In this document: piece after piece, positions 23,367-33,031 of the stretch
Position numbering within the stretch: position 1 is the first letter of the stretch
Layout of the letters: the number at the start of each line of letters is the position of its first letter
NCBI GenBank assembly: GCA_050633605.1
Contig: JBOEGV010000020.1
Location: forward strand, 39,839 to 103,838
Direction of reading: 5' to 3'
Source: Neptuniibacter sp050633605
GTDB lineage: Bacteria; Pseudomonadota; Gammaproteobacteria; Pseudomonadales; Balneatricaceae
DNA length: 64,000 bases
Translations under genes and position numbers: made by a program
The notes under the pieces: model-generated
What the model saw: only the letters and a program-made list of their open reading frames with translations
Told to the model about the DNA's origin: nothing
Database searches by the model: none

Positions 23367-26108
23367 TCAAGAAAGCTTGCCGTGACATTGTTTAAACTTC
23401 TTACCCGATCCACAAGGACATGGCTCATTACGTCCAACCTTGCGACCTTCCCGGATAAACGGCTCACTGGATTCAGCTTGCTCTTCATCCGCTTCAGATT
23501 CACTTCCCATCGCAGAGCTCTGGTCATGAGTAAAGTCCATCTGCTGACGCTCAGCCTGCTCTCTTCTCTGCCGTTCCATCTCTTCTACGTCCTCAGGTTG
23601 CTGAACCTGAACATGCGAAAGTATTCTGATCACATCGCGTTTGATGTTTTCGAGAAGCTCCTGAAACAGATGGAAGGATTCGCGTTTATATTCCTGCTTT
23701 GGGTTTTTCTGCGCGTAACCACGCAAATGAATGCCCTGTCGCAGGTGATCCATAGTCTGAAGGTGCTCTTTCCACAACGTATCCAAAACCTGAAGCATCA
23801 CCTGTTTTTCAAAAGTTCGCATGGTTTGTTCGCCAACCTGCGTCTCTTTTTGCTGATAGACTTCCACAATGTATTCGTAAATTTTCTGATGCAGAGTCTC
23901 TTCATGCAGGGAGTCATCTGTATCCAGCCATTCCTGTACAGGAATTTTAACTGAGAAATCTGTCTCCAGCGCTTTTTCAAGGCCTGCCACATCCCACTGT
24001 TCTTCAAGACTCTGAGGGGGAATAAACTCACAGAACTTATTGGCTACAACTTCCTCACGAATTGCGTCAACAGTTTCAGAGACATCATCTGTAGACATTA
24101 ACTCATTACGCTGTTCATAAATTACAGTACGCTGATCGTTAGCTACATCATCATATTCAAGTAAAGCCTTACGGGTATCAAAGTTACGTCCCTCAACTTT
24201 GCGCTGAGCTTTTTCAATAGCGTTACTTACCATCTTATGCTCAATCGCTTCTCCACGTTCCATGCCTAATGCTTGCATCAGTTGACGTACACGGTCAGAA
24301 GCAAAAATACGCATCAGATCATCTTCTAACGATAGGAAGAATCGTGAAGAACCCGGGTCACCTTGTCGGCCTGCACGACCACGAAGTTGATTATCTATAC
24401 GACGTGACTCATGACGCTCTGTACCTACAATATGTAAGCCACCCGCTTCTAGAACCTGCTTGTGACGCTCTTTCCAGGCCGCTGTTAACTCAGCAATTTC
24501 AGCTTCACTGGCATCGTCGCCTAACTCTTCAAGCTCGGATTCAAGCTTACCGCCCAGAACAATATCCGTACCACGACCTGCCATGTTAGTCGCTATTGTC
24601 ACAGCTCCAGGGCGACCAGCATTAGCAATAATTGATGCCTCACGGCCATGGTTTTTAGCATTGAGTACGTTGTGTTCAATCTCTTCTTTTGTTAACCAGG
24701 AAGAGATCAGCTCCGATGACTCAATAGACGCAGTACCCACCAATACAGGACGTTTTTGTTCCTGACAGCCTCGAATCTCTTTGATGATCGCTTCGTACTT
24801 TTCCTCTACAGTCATGTAGACCAAGTCATTTGCGTCATCACGAGCAACAGGCTTATTGGTTGGAATAACAACAACATCCAACCCGTAAATCTGACGTAAT
24901 TCAAACGCTTCTGTATCGGCGGTACCTGTCATTCCAGACAGTTTGTTATACAAACGGAAATAGTTCTGGAAAGTGGTTGATGCAAACGTTTGGCTTTCAT
25001 TTTGTACTGAAACGCCTTCTTTAGCCTCAACCGCCTGATGCAGACCTTCAGACCAGCGACGACCCGGCATGACACGCCCGGTATGTTCATCCACAATCAC
25101 AACTTCGTTGTTCTGAACAATATAATCTACGTCCCGTTGATAAAGATGATGCGCTCTCAAACCTGCTAGAAAATGATGTAGCAAATTAAGATTCTGCGGC
25201 GCATACAAGCTATCGCCTTCCTGCAGTAGATCCTGTTTGGCCAACAACTCTTCGACTGCTGTATGTCCAGCTTCGGTCAGTTCTACAGTGCGATTTTTCT
25301 CATCAACGGCAAAATGCTCTTCTATGTTCTGATTCTCATCCTGAGGGTCAATTTCACCTTCGAACTTGGATAATTCAGGAATCAGCTTGTTGATAGCAAT
25401 ATAGAGCTGAGAGCTGTCCTCTGCAGGACCCGATATAATTAACGGTGTACGTGCTTCATCAATAAGGATTGAATCCACTTCATCGACTACAGCAAAATTA
25501 AATCCGCGCTGAGCTTTCTCTTCTGTACTGAAAGCCATATTGTCGCGTAAATAATCAAAGCCAAACTCATTATTTGTTCCGTAGGTAATGTCTGATGCGT
25601 AAGCAGCCTTTTTGGTAACAGGATCCTGACCCGAAAGAACAACACCTACAGTTAAGCCCAGAGCCTCATATAGAGGTCGCATCCATTCAGCATCACGGCT
25701 AGCTAAGTAATCATTAACTGTAACAACATGCACCCCTTCTCCAGGAAGTGCGTTAAGATAAACCGCCAGTGTGGCTACAAGGGTCTTACCCTCACCGGTT
25801 CTCATCTCTGCAACCTTGCCATCATTCAGAGTCATACCACCGATCAACTGAACATCGAAATGGCGCATACCCATAACACGCTTTGACGCTTCACGGACGG
25901 TTGCAAACGCTTCAGGAAGCATCTGCTCCAGTGACGATCCTTCTTCCAGACGCTGACGAAACTCTACCGTTTTTTGCTTAAGCTCTTCATCAGTCAGTTT
26001 TTCGAGATCTGCTTCCAACGCGTTGATGGTTTTAACAACCCTGCTCATACGCTTCAGTTCACGATCATTCTTACTACCAAAAACTTTCTTTAACAGTCCT
26101 GTCAGCAT
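23367..26108 (-). CDS. secA: SecA preprotein translocase ATPase
   Basis: The 913-residue motor pushes unfolded preproteins through SecYEG. Walker A MRTGEGKT is at 102-109, followed by DEVDSILIDEARTPL, the preprotein cross-linking domain, the second nucleotide-binding fold (TNMAGRGTDI, RGRAGRQGDPGSSRF) and the scaffold and wing domains. The C-terminal zinc tail has Cys897, Cys899, Cys908 and His909 (CPCGSGKKFKQCHG), which bind SecB. No secM-like gene is seen upstream, unlike E. coli. The lpxC terminator separates it from the dcw cluster. Confidence 0.98.
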   Translation of the reverse strand: MLTGLLKKVFGSKNDRELKRMSRVVKTINALEADLEKLTDEELKQKTVEFRQRLEEGSSLEQMLPEAFATVREASKRVMGMRHFDVQLIGGMTLNDGKVAEMRTGEGKTLVATLAVYLNALPGEGVHVVTVNDYLASRDAEWMRPLYEALGLTVGVVLSGQDPVTKKAAYASDITYGTNNEFGFDYLRDNMAFSTEEKAQRGFNFAVVDEVDSILIDEARTPLIISGPAEDSSQLYIAINKLIPELSKFEGEIDPQDENQNIEEHFAVDEKNRTVELTEAGHTAVEELLAKQDLLQEGDSLYAPQNLNLLHHFLAGLRAHHLYQRDVDYIVQNNEVVIVDEHTGRVMPGRRWSEGLHQAVEAKEGVSVQNESQTFASTTFQNYFRLYNKLSGMTGTADTEAFELRQIYGLDVVVIPTNKPVARDDANDLVYMTVEEKYEAIIKEIRGCQEQKRPVLVGTASIESSELISSWLTKEEIEHNVLNAKNHGREASIIANAGRPGAVTIATNMAGRGTDIVLGGKLESELEELGDDASEAEIAELTAAWKERHKQVLEAGGLHIVGTERHESRRIDNQLRGRAGRQGDPGSSRFFLSLEDDLMRIFASDRVRQLMQALGMERGEAIEHKMVSNAIEKAQRKVEGRNFDTRKALLEYDDVANDQRTVIYEQRNELMSTDDVSETVDAIREEVVANKFCEFIPPQSLEEQWDVAGLEKALETDFSVKIPVQEWLDTDDSLHEETLHQKIYEYIVEVYQQKETQVGEQTMRTFEKQVMLQVLDTLWKEHLQTMDHLRQGIHLRGYAQKNPKQEYKRESFHLFQELLENIKRDVIRILSHVQVQQPEDVEEMERQRREQAERQQMDFTHDQSSAMGSESEADEEQAESSEPFIREGRKVGRNEPCPCGSGKKFKQCHGKLS

Positions 26109-26244
26109 ATCTTGACTTATACCTATGAAGTCTGAAATCCAATCCCCTACCCAATCGGAGAGGCAAAATTAACACAGCATTCTACCTTTATTGGGGACAA
26201 AAATAGAATCTAAAAGGGTAAATAAATAAATCCACAAAAAAAGT

Positions 26245-26276
26245 GCAAAAAAAAGCCGAACATTCATGTTCGGCTT
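26245..26276 (-). terminator. Rho-independent terminator of lpxC (end of the dcw cluster)
   Basis: On the minus strand AAGCCGAACAT and ATGTTCGGCTT form a perfect 11-bp stem around two bases, followed by a run of T residues, 17 bases after the lpxC stop. Confidence 0.93.
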
Positions 26277-26293
26277 ATCCATTCTGGCTGTGA

Positions 26294-27208
26294 TTAACCA
26301 GCTAAAATTGGCTTCTGATAAGAGATAGGAGCACTTTCTTCGTTTTCTTCAAACGTAACAACTTCCCATGCATCTTCATTAGCAAGTAATTCTCTAAGCA
26401 AGCAGTTGTTCAGATAATGGCCTGATTTATTACCATAGAACTCGCCAATGAGACTTTTGCCCAGCAAATAAAGATCTCCTACCGCATCAAGAACTTTATG
26501 CTTTACAAATTCATCATCATATCGAAGGCCATCTTCGTTAAGTATTCGATAATCATCAACCACGATCGCGTTATCAAAACTACCACCTAAAGCCAGGTTT
26601 TGAGAACGCAGATATTCATAATCACTCATAAAACCGAAAGTACGCGCACGGCTCACTTCTTTTACGAATGAGGTACTTGAGAAATCCAGGCAGGATTCCA
26701 TATTACGACCTTCAAATGCAGGGTGATCAAAATCGATTTTAAAACCGACTTTAAAACCATCAAAAGGCTTAAAGCTGGCAAATTTGCCATCATGCTCTAC
26801 TTTGACTTCTTTTTTGATCCGAATGAACTGTTTAGCTTCATCCTGCTCTGCAAGGCCTGCCGACTGAATCAGAAATACGAATGGAGCAGCACTGCCATCC
26901 ATAATAGGTACTTCTTCGGCACTTAAATCTACAAAAGCGTTATCGATTCCTAATCCAGCCATCGCTGATAAAAGGTGCTCTACAGTCGCAATCCGTACAC
27001 CATCTTTTGCAAGATTAGTAGAGAGGGTTGTATCTGCCACGTTATGCGCATGCGCCTGGATCTCGACAATGGGGTCAAGATCTACACGACGAAACACAAT
27101 ACCGGTATTAACAGGTGCAGGGCGAAGTGTTAAATACACTTTATGACCCGTATGCAAGCCAATACCAGTTGCTTTAATGCTGTTCTTTAATGTTCTCTGC
27201 CTAATCAT
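26294..27208 (-). CDS. lpxC: LpxC, UDP-3-O-acyl-N-acetylglucosamine deacetylase
   Basis: This 304-residue zinc amidase carries out the committed step of lipid A synthesis in the cytosol. The N-terminal RQRTLKNSIKATGIGLHTG is typical. Zinc ligands His78, His237 and Asp241 and the catalytic His264 are present. The ATG at 27206-27208 fits the family length (305 in E. coli); the longer reading to 27238 has no homology. It is the last gene of the cluster, 77 bp after ftsZ. FtsH-dependent turnover is usual, but no specific signal can be read here. Confidence 0.97.
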   Translation of the reverse strand: MIRQRTLKNSIKATGIGLHTGHKVYLTLRPAPVNTGIVFRRVDLDPIVEIQAHAHNVADTTLSTNLAKDGVRIATVEHLLSAMAGLGIDNAFVDLSAEEVPIMDGSAAPFVFLIQSAGLAEQDEAKQFIRIKKEVKVEHDGKFASFKPFDGFKVGFKIDFDHPAFEGRNMESCLDFSSTSFVKEVSRARTFGFMSDYEYLRSQNLALGGSFDNAIVVDDYRILNEDGLRYDDEFVKHKVLDAVGDLYLLGKSLIGEFYGNKSGHYLNNCLLRELLANEDAWEVVTFEENEESAPISYQKPILAG

Positions 27209-27285
27209 TCTTTCTGCCAAAATTATAGTGGGCCACACTAGCCGCGGATAGTAACAAATAAATGACCAATTAGAAAGTTTAACCC

Positions 27286-28455
27286 TTAGTCTGCTTGCCT
27301 TCTGAGGAACGTTGGGATATCGAGATATCCTGAATCTCCTTCTGTTCCAGTCAACTGCAGAGGATCATCCTGAGGATCTGCCGGGCCTTCCAGCGCCTCA
27401 TTTTTTTTCCTGCGTAGAACAGTTGGTAACTCAATTTGCTCAAGATCCAGTGAACCATCAGTTTTTTTCACGCTGTCCGTAACCGGGCGGGCAACTTCCT
27501 GTGGCTTATCTAAACCTGTAGCCACCACAGTTACTTTAATTTCATCTGACATTTCTGGATCAATTACAGTTCCCACAACAATGGTGGCATTTTCAGATGC
27601 ATATTCTTCAATCTGGTTACCCACCTCTGTGAACTCACCCAGACTTAAATCCATGCCCGCCGTGATATTCACAAGAATGCCACTTGCACCTCGAAGATCA
27701 ACATTATCCAATAATGGGCTTTTAATAGCGGCTTCAGCGGCTTCGGTTGCACGATTTTCACCTCGTGAGTTACCGGTCCCCATCATCGCCATGCCCATTT
27801 CAGACATCACCGTGCGTACATCGGCAAAATCCACGTTAATCATACCTGGACGGGTTATTAGATCAGAGATTCCCTGAACGGCACCTTTAAGTACATCATT
27901 AGCGGACTGAAATGCATTCAGCAAACTGCAATTACGCCCTAACACCTGCATGAGTTTTTCATTGGGAATAATAATTAAAGAGTCCACATTTTCTCTGAGC
28001 TCTTTTATCCCTTCAGACGCAATAGTCATTCTCTTGCGTCCCTCAAAAGGAAAAGGTTTAGTCACTACAGCAACCGTTAAAATCCCCAATTCTTTTGCTA
28101 CCTCAGCTACGATAGGAGCCGCTCCTGTACCTGTACCTCCCCCCATTCCTGCTGTAATGAAAACCATATCAGCACCATTCAGCATATCAGCAATACGCTC
28201 ACGATCTTCAATAGCGGCCTGACGACCCACTTCAGGGTTTGCACCTGCTCCCAACCCTTTTGTCAGAGTGTTACCCAACTGGATCAGCTTAGTACTCATT
28301 GAGGATAAAGCTTGTGCATCTGTATTTGCACAAACAAATTCAACCCCTTCCAAGTCACCACTTTCCATGTGTTTTACAGCGTTGCCACCGCCTCCGCCTA
28401 CACCAATCACTTTGATCACTGCATTCTGCGGTACGCTATCCAACAGCTCAAACAT
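27286..28455 (-). CDS. ftsZ: FtsZ cell division tubulin homologue
   Basis: The 389-residue GTPase polymerises into the Z-ring at midcell. The tubulin signature GGGTGTG is at 105-111, the T7 loop near NVDFADV completes the GTPase at the next subunit, and the C-terminal peptide DIPTFLRRQAD (379-389) binds FtsA and ZipA. AAAGGAG precedes the ATG. A 99-bp gap separates it from ftsA, room for the extra promoter often found there, though I see none clearly. Confidence 0.98.
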   Translation of the reverse strand: MFELLDSVPQNAVIKVIGVGGGGGNAVKHMESGDLEGVEFVCANTDAQALSSMSTKLIQLGNTLTKGLGAGANPEVGRQAAIEDRERIADMLNGADMVFITAGMGGGTGTGAAPIVAEVAKELGILTVAVVTKPFPFEGRKRMTIASEGIKELRENVDSLIIIPNEKLMQVLGRNCSLLNAFQSANDVLKGAVQGISDLITRPGMINVDFADVRTVMSEMGMAMMGTGNSRGENRATEAAEAAIKSPLLDNVDLRGASGILVNITAGMDLSLGEFTEVGNQIEEYASENATIVVGTVIDPEMSDEIKVTVVATGLDKPQEVARPVTDSVKKTDGSLDLEQIELPTVLRRKKNEALEGPADPQDDPLQLTGTEGDSGYLDIPTFLRRQAD

Positions 28456-28554
28456 CTTTAGCTCCTTTAGTACTTAGCGCTGTACTATCGCGTCGTTATG
28501 CTGCCTATAAACTGAAACAGCGAAATAAAACTTTAAAATCCCGTACAACCGAAT

Positions 28555-29802
28555 TTAAAAATTACCCTGAAACCAAGCCTTCATTTTTTCAAAAACGTTG
28601 ACCTTACCGGGAATAACCTCCCCTAGCTCAGTCTCCTTTGATTCTCCAGCAACATGATCCTGTTGAGCATATTGCAACAAGCCCATGCCGGTTGCGAAAA
28701 TCGGACTGTTAAGATAATCCTCCATCCCTTTAACACCGTGAGGTTTTGCCAGGCGTACAGGCATATGAAAAATCTCTTCCGCAAGTTCAACAGCCCCTTC
28801 CATTTTTGAAGTCCCGCCTGTAAGTACAATGCCTGCAGCAACCAGATCTTCAAATCCGCTTTTACGCAGCTCAGATTGAATCAGCGTAAACAGCTCCTCA
28901 TAGCGGGGCTCTACGACCTCTGCTAAAGACTGGCGGGAAAGGTTTCTAGCGGGCCTTTCACCTACTCCAGGCACTTTAACCGTTTCATCTGCAGCGGCCA
29001 GTTGTGCCAAAGCACAGGCATATTTAACCTTTATATCTTCTGCATGCTGAGTGGGTGTGCGCAGGGCCATAGCAATATCATTAGTCACCTGATCCCCTGC
29101 AATTGGAATGACACCTGTATGTCGAATTGCACCACCTGTAAAGATTGATATATCGGATGTCCCTCCCCCAATATCTACCATGCATACACCCAGTTCTTTC
29201 TCGTCATCAGTCAGCACTGAATAGCTGGAGGCCAGCTGTTCGAGGACAAGATTATCGACCTCAAGACCACACCGGCGTACACACTTTTCAATATTTTGCG
29301 CTGCATTTACAGAACCGGTTACCAAATGGACCTTGGCCTCCAAACGTACACCCGACATACCCAGTGGCTCTTTTATTCCTTCAGAGCCATCTATTTCATA
29401 CTCTTGTGGCAGAATGTGAATAATCTTCTGATCTGCAGGAATCGCTACAGCACGAGCAGCATCAATCACTCTCTCGATATCGTATTCTGTAACTTCTCTG
29501 TCCCGGACTGCCACAATACCGTGTGAATTCAGGCTACTAATGTGACTACCTGCTATCCCGACAGTTACTGAGTGTATTTTGCATCCAGCCATCAGCTCTG
29601 CTTCTTCTACTGCCCGCTGAATAGAACTCACCGTAGACTCGATATTGACTACCACCCCTTTTTTCAAACCTCGTGAAGGGTGTGAACCGATACCAATCAC
29701 TTCTATGGCTCCATCCATGCTTACCTCAGCAACCAAACACAATACTTTTGAGGTACCGATATCTAATGCAACAATCATGTTGTTATCCATTCTGTGATTC
29801 AT
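28555..29802 (-). CDS. ftsA: FtsA, actin-like membrane tether of the Z-ring
   Basis: The 415-residue ATPase links FtsZ to the membrane and recruits later division proteins. It has ALDIGTSKVLCLVAEV (phosphate 1), a 1C domain (SHTF-type insertion region after residue 80), GVCMVDIGGGTSDISIF (phosphate 2), GIVLTGGTSKMEG (adenosine) and the C-terminal amphipathic helix VFEKMKAWFQGNF. The ATG at 29800-29802 follows AGGG, six bases after ftsQ. In-frame ATGs at residues 5 and 9 are possible alternatives. Confidence 0.97.
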   Translation of the reverse strand: MNHRMDNNMIVALDIGTSKVLCLVAEVSMDGAIEVIGIGSHPSRGLKKGVVVNIESTVSSIQRAVEEAELMAGCKIHSVTVGIAGSHISSLNSHGIVAVRDREVTEYDIERVIDAARAVAIPADQKIIHILPQEYEIDGSEGIKEPLGMSGVRLEAKVHLVTGSVNAAQNIEKCVRRCGLEVDNLVLEQLASSYSVLTDDEKELGVCMVDIGGGTSDISIFTGGAIRHTGVIPIAGDQVTNDIAMALRTPTQHAEDIKVKYACALAQLAAADETVKVPGVGERPARNLSRQSLAEVVEPRYEELFTLIQSELRKSGFEDLVAAGIVLTGGTSKMEGAVELAEEIFHMPVRLAKPHGVKGMEDYLNSPIFATGMGLLQYAQQDHVAGESKETELGEVIPGKVNVFEKMKAWFQGNF

Positions 29803-29808
29803 GCTGTT

Positions 29809-30633
29809 TTACCCTGCATTTTCTTCATCGGTTTTATCACGCCATTTAACCGCCACACCGTGTGTGTAACGAATATCAATTTGTTCAATTTCAGCTGATC
29901 TTTCTCTCAAACGTTGCTGGTATACTTCAAGAAAACGCTCCAGCCGCTCATTTATATTTTCTCGCCCGATAATGACTCTTATCTGGTTATTTAATTTAAG
30001 AGACCAGGCTCCTCGCGCTTCCAGATCTAAACTCAAAATACTCAATCCAGAAGACCGAAACATTTGATTCAGATCGTGAAATTGAGACATAACTCTTTCT
30101 GTATCTGGAGCTGGACCACTCAATCTTGGTAAAGATCGATATTGCTCTTTAAGTTCCGGCCAAAAAATATCTCCCTGATGGTTCAGCAAACCTCGCTCTC
30201 CCCATCGAGCAACCGGAACTTCTTCTTCAACGATTACTTTAATGTTGTTCGGCCAGTCCCGGGTAACTGCAGCCCCTCTAACCCATGGTTGTTCTTTGAC
30301 CAGGGTTTGCACTCCATTTATGTCCACCTGTAAAAAAGGGGCACTAAACTCATTCGCAATTTTTCTACCTAATGCTGGACGATCCAAATGTTGCGTTGCT
30401 CCAGAAATTGAAATTATTTCTACTGGACGGTCCATCCACTGAATTAACTGAGACGTTAAGCTCCAAACAATTCCCACAAACATTAATAATGCGGATAGAG
30501 TCCAAAATGGCTTCCACCACCAATCCTGTTCTGCAGTGGTTTCAACAACTTCCCTTTCTGTATACTCCCGGCTTGCCCCTGTAGGTGCAGGATCAGACTC
30601 TGGAGTTACTGACTGAAAGGAAAAAAGTTTCAT
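29809..30633 (-). CDS. ftsQ: FtsQ division protein
   Basis: The 274-residue bitopic inner-membrane protein bridges FtsA/FtsK and FtsB/FtsL. It has a cytoplasmic tail of about 40 residues, one membrane helix (PFWTLSALLMFVGIVWSLTSQLI), a POTRA domain (VEIISISGATQHLDR ... WVRGAAVTRDWPNNIKVIVEEEVPVARW) and the beta domain ending RYTHGVAVKW. The ATG at 30631-30633 comes two bases after the ddl stop. A TTG overlapping that stop is possible but has no spaced ribosome site. Confidence 0.95.
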   Translation of the reverse strand: MKLFSFQSVTPESDPAPTGASREYTEREVVETTAEQDWWWKPFWTLSALLMFVGIVWSLTSQLIQWMDRPVEIISISGATQHLDRPALGRKIANEFSAPFLQVDINGVQTLVKEQPWVRGAAVTRDWPNNIKVIVEEEVPVARWGERGLLNHQGDIFWPELKEQYRSLPRLSGPAPDTERVMSQFHDLNQMFRSSGLSILSLDLEARGAWSLKLNNQIRVIIGRENINERLERFLEVYQQRLRERSAEIEQIDIRYTHGVAVKWRDKTDEENAG

Positions 30634-30635
30634 TC

Positions 30636-31586
30636 TCAATCCAACTCTGACGTTAATATTTCAACGACTAAGCGTTCAAACGGGATGCCCGCTTCCGCTG
30701 CTGACATAGGTACTAAGCTATGATCAGTCATACCTGGAGCAGTGTTGATCTCAAGTAATTGGAACTCACCATTTTCATCCTGCATTACATCCACGCGCCC
30801 CCAACCTTTACAACCTAAAGAGGAGAAGGCTATTTCTGCTAGGGCCTTAAGCTCGTTAAGCTTGTTTTCACTAAGCCCGGTTTCAAATTGATATTGGGTA
30901 TTTGTAGACAGGTATTTAGCATTGAAATCATAAAACTCATGATCCGTTACCAACTTAATTGCAGGTAATGCCCGCCCATTCAAAACCGCGACAGTATACT
31001 CATCGCCTGACATCCAACGCTCAGCAATCACACAACGGTCATACTTCCCGGCAGTAGCCAACGCCTGCTTGAGCTGCTCAAGATTACTCACCTTGCTCAT
31101 GCCGATACTTGATCCCTCATGGGCAGGCTTCACAATCATCGGGAAACCTAATTTCTCGGCAACTTGGTCTAATTCAACATTTCCATCCAATAAAGCAAAA
31201 GTCGGTGTCGGAATACCGGCGCCAATCCAAAGCTGTTTGGTGCGCAGTTTATCCATTCCGATGGCCGACGCAGCAACTCCGCTTCCAGTGTATGGTTTGC
31301 CTATCATCTCCAATAAACCTTGCAAGGTACCATCTTCGCCACCCGGTCCATGCAGAATCAAAAAAGCTCGGTCAAACTTCTCATTTTCAAGTTGAGAAAC
31401 CGGGCTCAAATTATTTTTTTCGCCATATAGGTCAATCCCAAATGCATCTACACCTGCTTGATTCAGGGCGTTAAGAACAGCAGCCCCACTCTTCAACGAC
31501 ACAGGTCTTTCGGAAGAATTACCGCCATAAATAACAGCAACACGGCCTAATTTTTCCCGCAAGGATTCATTGACTCTATAACTCAA
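30636..31586 (-). CDS. ddl: D-alanine--D-alanine ligase
   Basis: The 316-residue ATP-grasp enzyme makes D-Ala-D-Ala for MurF. VIYGGNSSERPVSLKSG at the N-terminus, LHGPGGEDGTLQG, the ATP-grasp MIVKPAHEGSSIGMSKV, and the metal-binding LLEINTAPGMTDHSL are typical of DdlB. It overlaps murC by 4 bp and sits at the usual DdlB place between murC and ftsQ. Confidence 0.97.
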   Translation of the reverse strand: MSYRVNESLREKLGRVAVIYGGNSSERPVSLKSGAAVLNALNQAGVDAFGIDLYGEKNNLSPVSQLENEKFDRAFLILHGPGGEDGTLQGLLEMIGKPYTGSGVAASAIGMDKLRTKQLWIGAGIPTPTFALLDGNVELDQVAEKLGFPMIVKPAHEGSSIGMSKVSNLEQLKQALATAGKYDRCVIAERWMSGDEYTVAVLNGRALPAIKLVTDHEFYDFNAKYLSTNTQYQFETGLSENKLNELKALAEIAFSSLGCKGWGRVDVMQDENGEFQLLEINTAPGMTDHSLVPMSAAEAGIPFERLVVEILTSELD

Positions 31587-33031
31587 GACTCACCCCCATT
31601 GGTCACAAAAGATAACTGTTTCAACTGATGAGACAGAGCAGTAATATCCCCCGCTCCCTGAGTCAGCAAAAGGTCTCCTGGCTGTAAGATATTCTCTAAA
31701 ATCTCAGCCACTGTTTGCTTATCACTGACGAAAACCGGATCTAGGCTGCCTCTCTGACGAATGCTTCGACATAAGCTACGGCTGTCAGCACCCGCTACTG
31801 CCTCTTCTCCTGCGGGATAAACTTCCAACAGCAGCAGAACATCCACTTCCGAAAGTACTTCGACAAAATCTTCATAAAGATCTCGGGTTCGGCTATATCG
31901 ATGTGGCTGATAAATCATCACCAAACGTTTATCCGGCCAACCCTCTCTAATCGCTTTAACAACAGCATTTACTTCACGTGGATGATGACCATAATCATCC
32001 ACCAGCATGGCTGTCCCTTCATTGAGTGCCACATCACCTAAAATCTGGAAACGCCGCCCGACTCCTTCAAATTTTTGTAGAGCCTGACAGATAGCCTGAT
32101 CAGAGATACCCTCATCAGTTGCCACAGCTATACATGACAAAGCATTCAAAACATTATGATGTCCCGGCATATTCAGCGATATTTCAAGATCTTCATAACC
32201 TGAAGGGCGTTTTACAGTGAAGTGAGTACACATACCATCTTGCCGAATATTTTCTGCTCTGAAGTCAGCTTCTTCGTTCATTCCGTAGGTAATAATCGGA
32301 CGGTTCACTTCTGGCAAGATCTCACATACAACCGGGTCATCCGTACACATGACCGCTAAACCGTAAAACGGGAGATTGTGAAGGAACTCAATGAAGGTTT
32401 TCTTCAAGCGAGAGAAATCATTCTCATAAGTTTCCATATGATCGGCGTCGATATTTGTAACAATAGCGACCATTGGTTGGAGATGAAGAAACGAAGCATC
32501 ACTCTCATCTGCCTCTGCAACCAGATAACGACTGGTTCCCATTTTTGCATTCGTACCCGCACTATTGAGGCGCCCACCAATAACAAATGTAGGGTCAAGC
32601 TCACCCTCGGCAAAAATCGATGCAAGAAGACTTGTCGATGTTGTCTTTCCGTGTGTACCTGATACAGCAATGCCATGCCTGTAGCGCATCAGTTCGGCTA
32701 ACATTTCTGCACGGCGGACAATAGGGATACGCTGTTCTCTTGCTGCTATTACTTCTGGATTAGCCTCATTTACTGCAGTTGAGACCACCACCACATCGAC
32801 ACCAGCCACATTAGAATCCTGATGACCGATAAAGATTTCCATCCCCAAGTCCTGCAACCGTTTCGTTGTTGCTGAATCTTTAATATCTGAGCCGGAAATT
32901 CTATATCCCTGATTCAGAAGCACTTCAGCGATGCCACACATCCCAACACCGCCAATACCTATAAAGTGAATACGGCTGATACGGCGCATCTCTGGGACTT
33001 CGAATCGGGTAAGCGCTCTCTGTTGTTTCAT
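31583..33031 (-). CDS. murC: MurC, UDP-N-acetylmuramate--L-alanine ligase
   Basis: The 482-residue ATP-dependent ligase adds L-Ala to UDP-MurNAc. The UDP-binding start IHFIGIGGVGMCGIAEVL, the ATP loop SGTHGKTTSTSLL, the central metal and substrate residues (EADESDASFLHL, TNIDADHMETY) and the C-terminal DDYGHHPREV are all present. Its ATG shares one base with the murG stop. It is paralogous to Mpl, encoded 30 kb away. Confidence 0.97.
   Translation of the reverse strand: MKQQRALTRFEVPEMRRISRIHFIGIGGVGMCGIAEVLLNQGYRISGSDIKDSATTKRLQDLGMEIFIGHQDSNVAGVDVVVVSTAVNEANPEVIAAREQRIPIVRRAEMLAELMRYRHGIAVSGTHGKTTSTSLLASIFAEGELDPTFVIGGRLNSAGTNAKMGTSRYLVAEADESDASFLHLQPMVAIVTNIDADHMETYENDFSRLKKTFIEFLHNLPFYGLAVMCTDDPVVCEILPEVNRPIITYGMNEEADFRAENIRQDGMCTHFTVKRPSGYEDLEISLNMPGHHNVLNALSCIAVATDEGISDQAICQALQKFEGVGRRFQILGDVALNEGTAMLVDDYGHHPREVNAVVKAIREGWPDKRLVMIYQPHRYSRTRDLYEDFVEVLSEVDVLLLLEVYPAGEEAVAGADSRSLCRSIRQRGSLDPVFVSDKQTVAEILENILQPGDLLLTQGAGDITALSHQLKQLSFVTNGGES

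Noticed and set aside
23382..23954. 190-codon plus-strand frame opposite the secA 3' end
   Set aside because: It is rich in Leu, Phe and Ser as expected for antisense reading of secA. It has no family features and overlaps the secA zinc-tail coding region.
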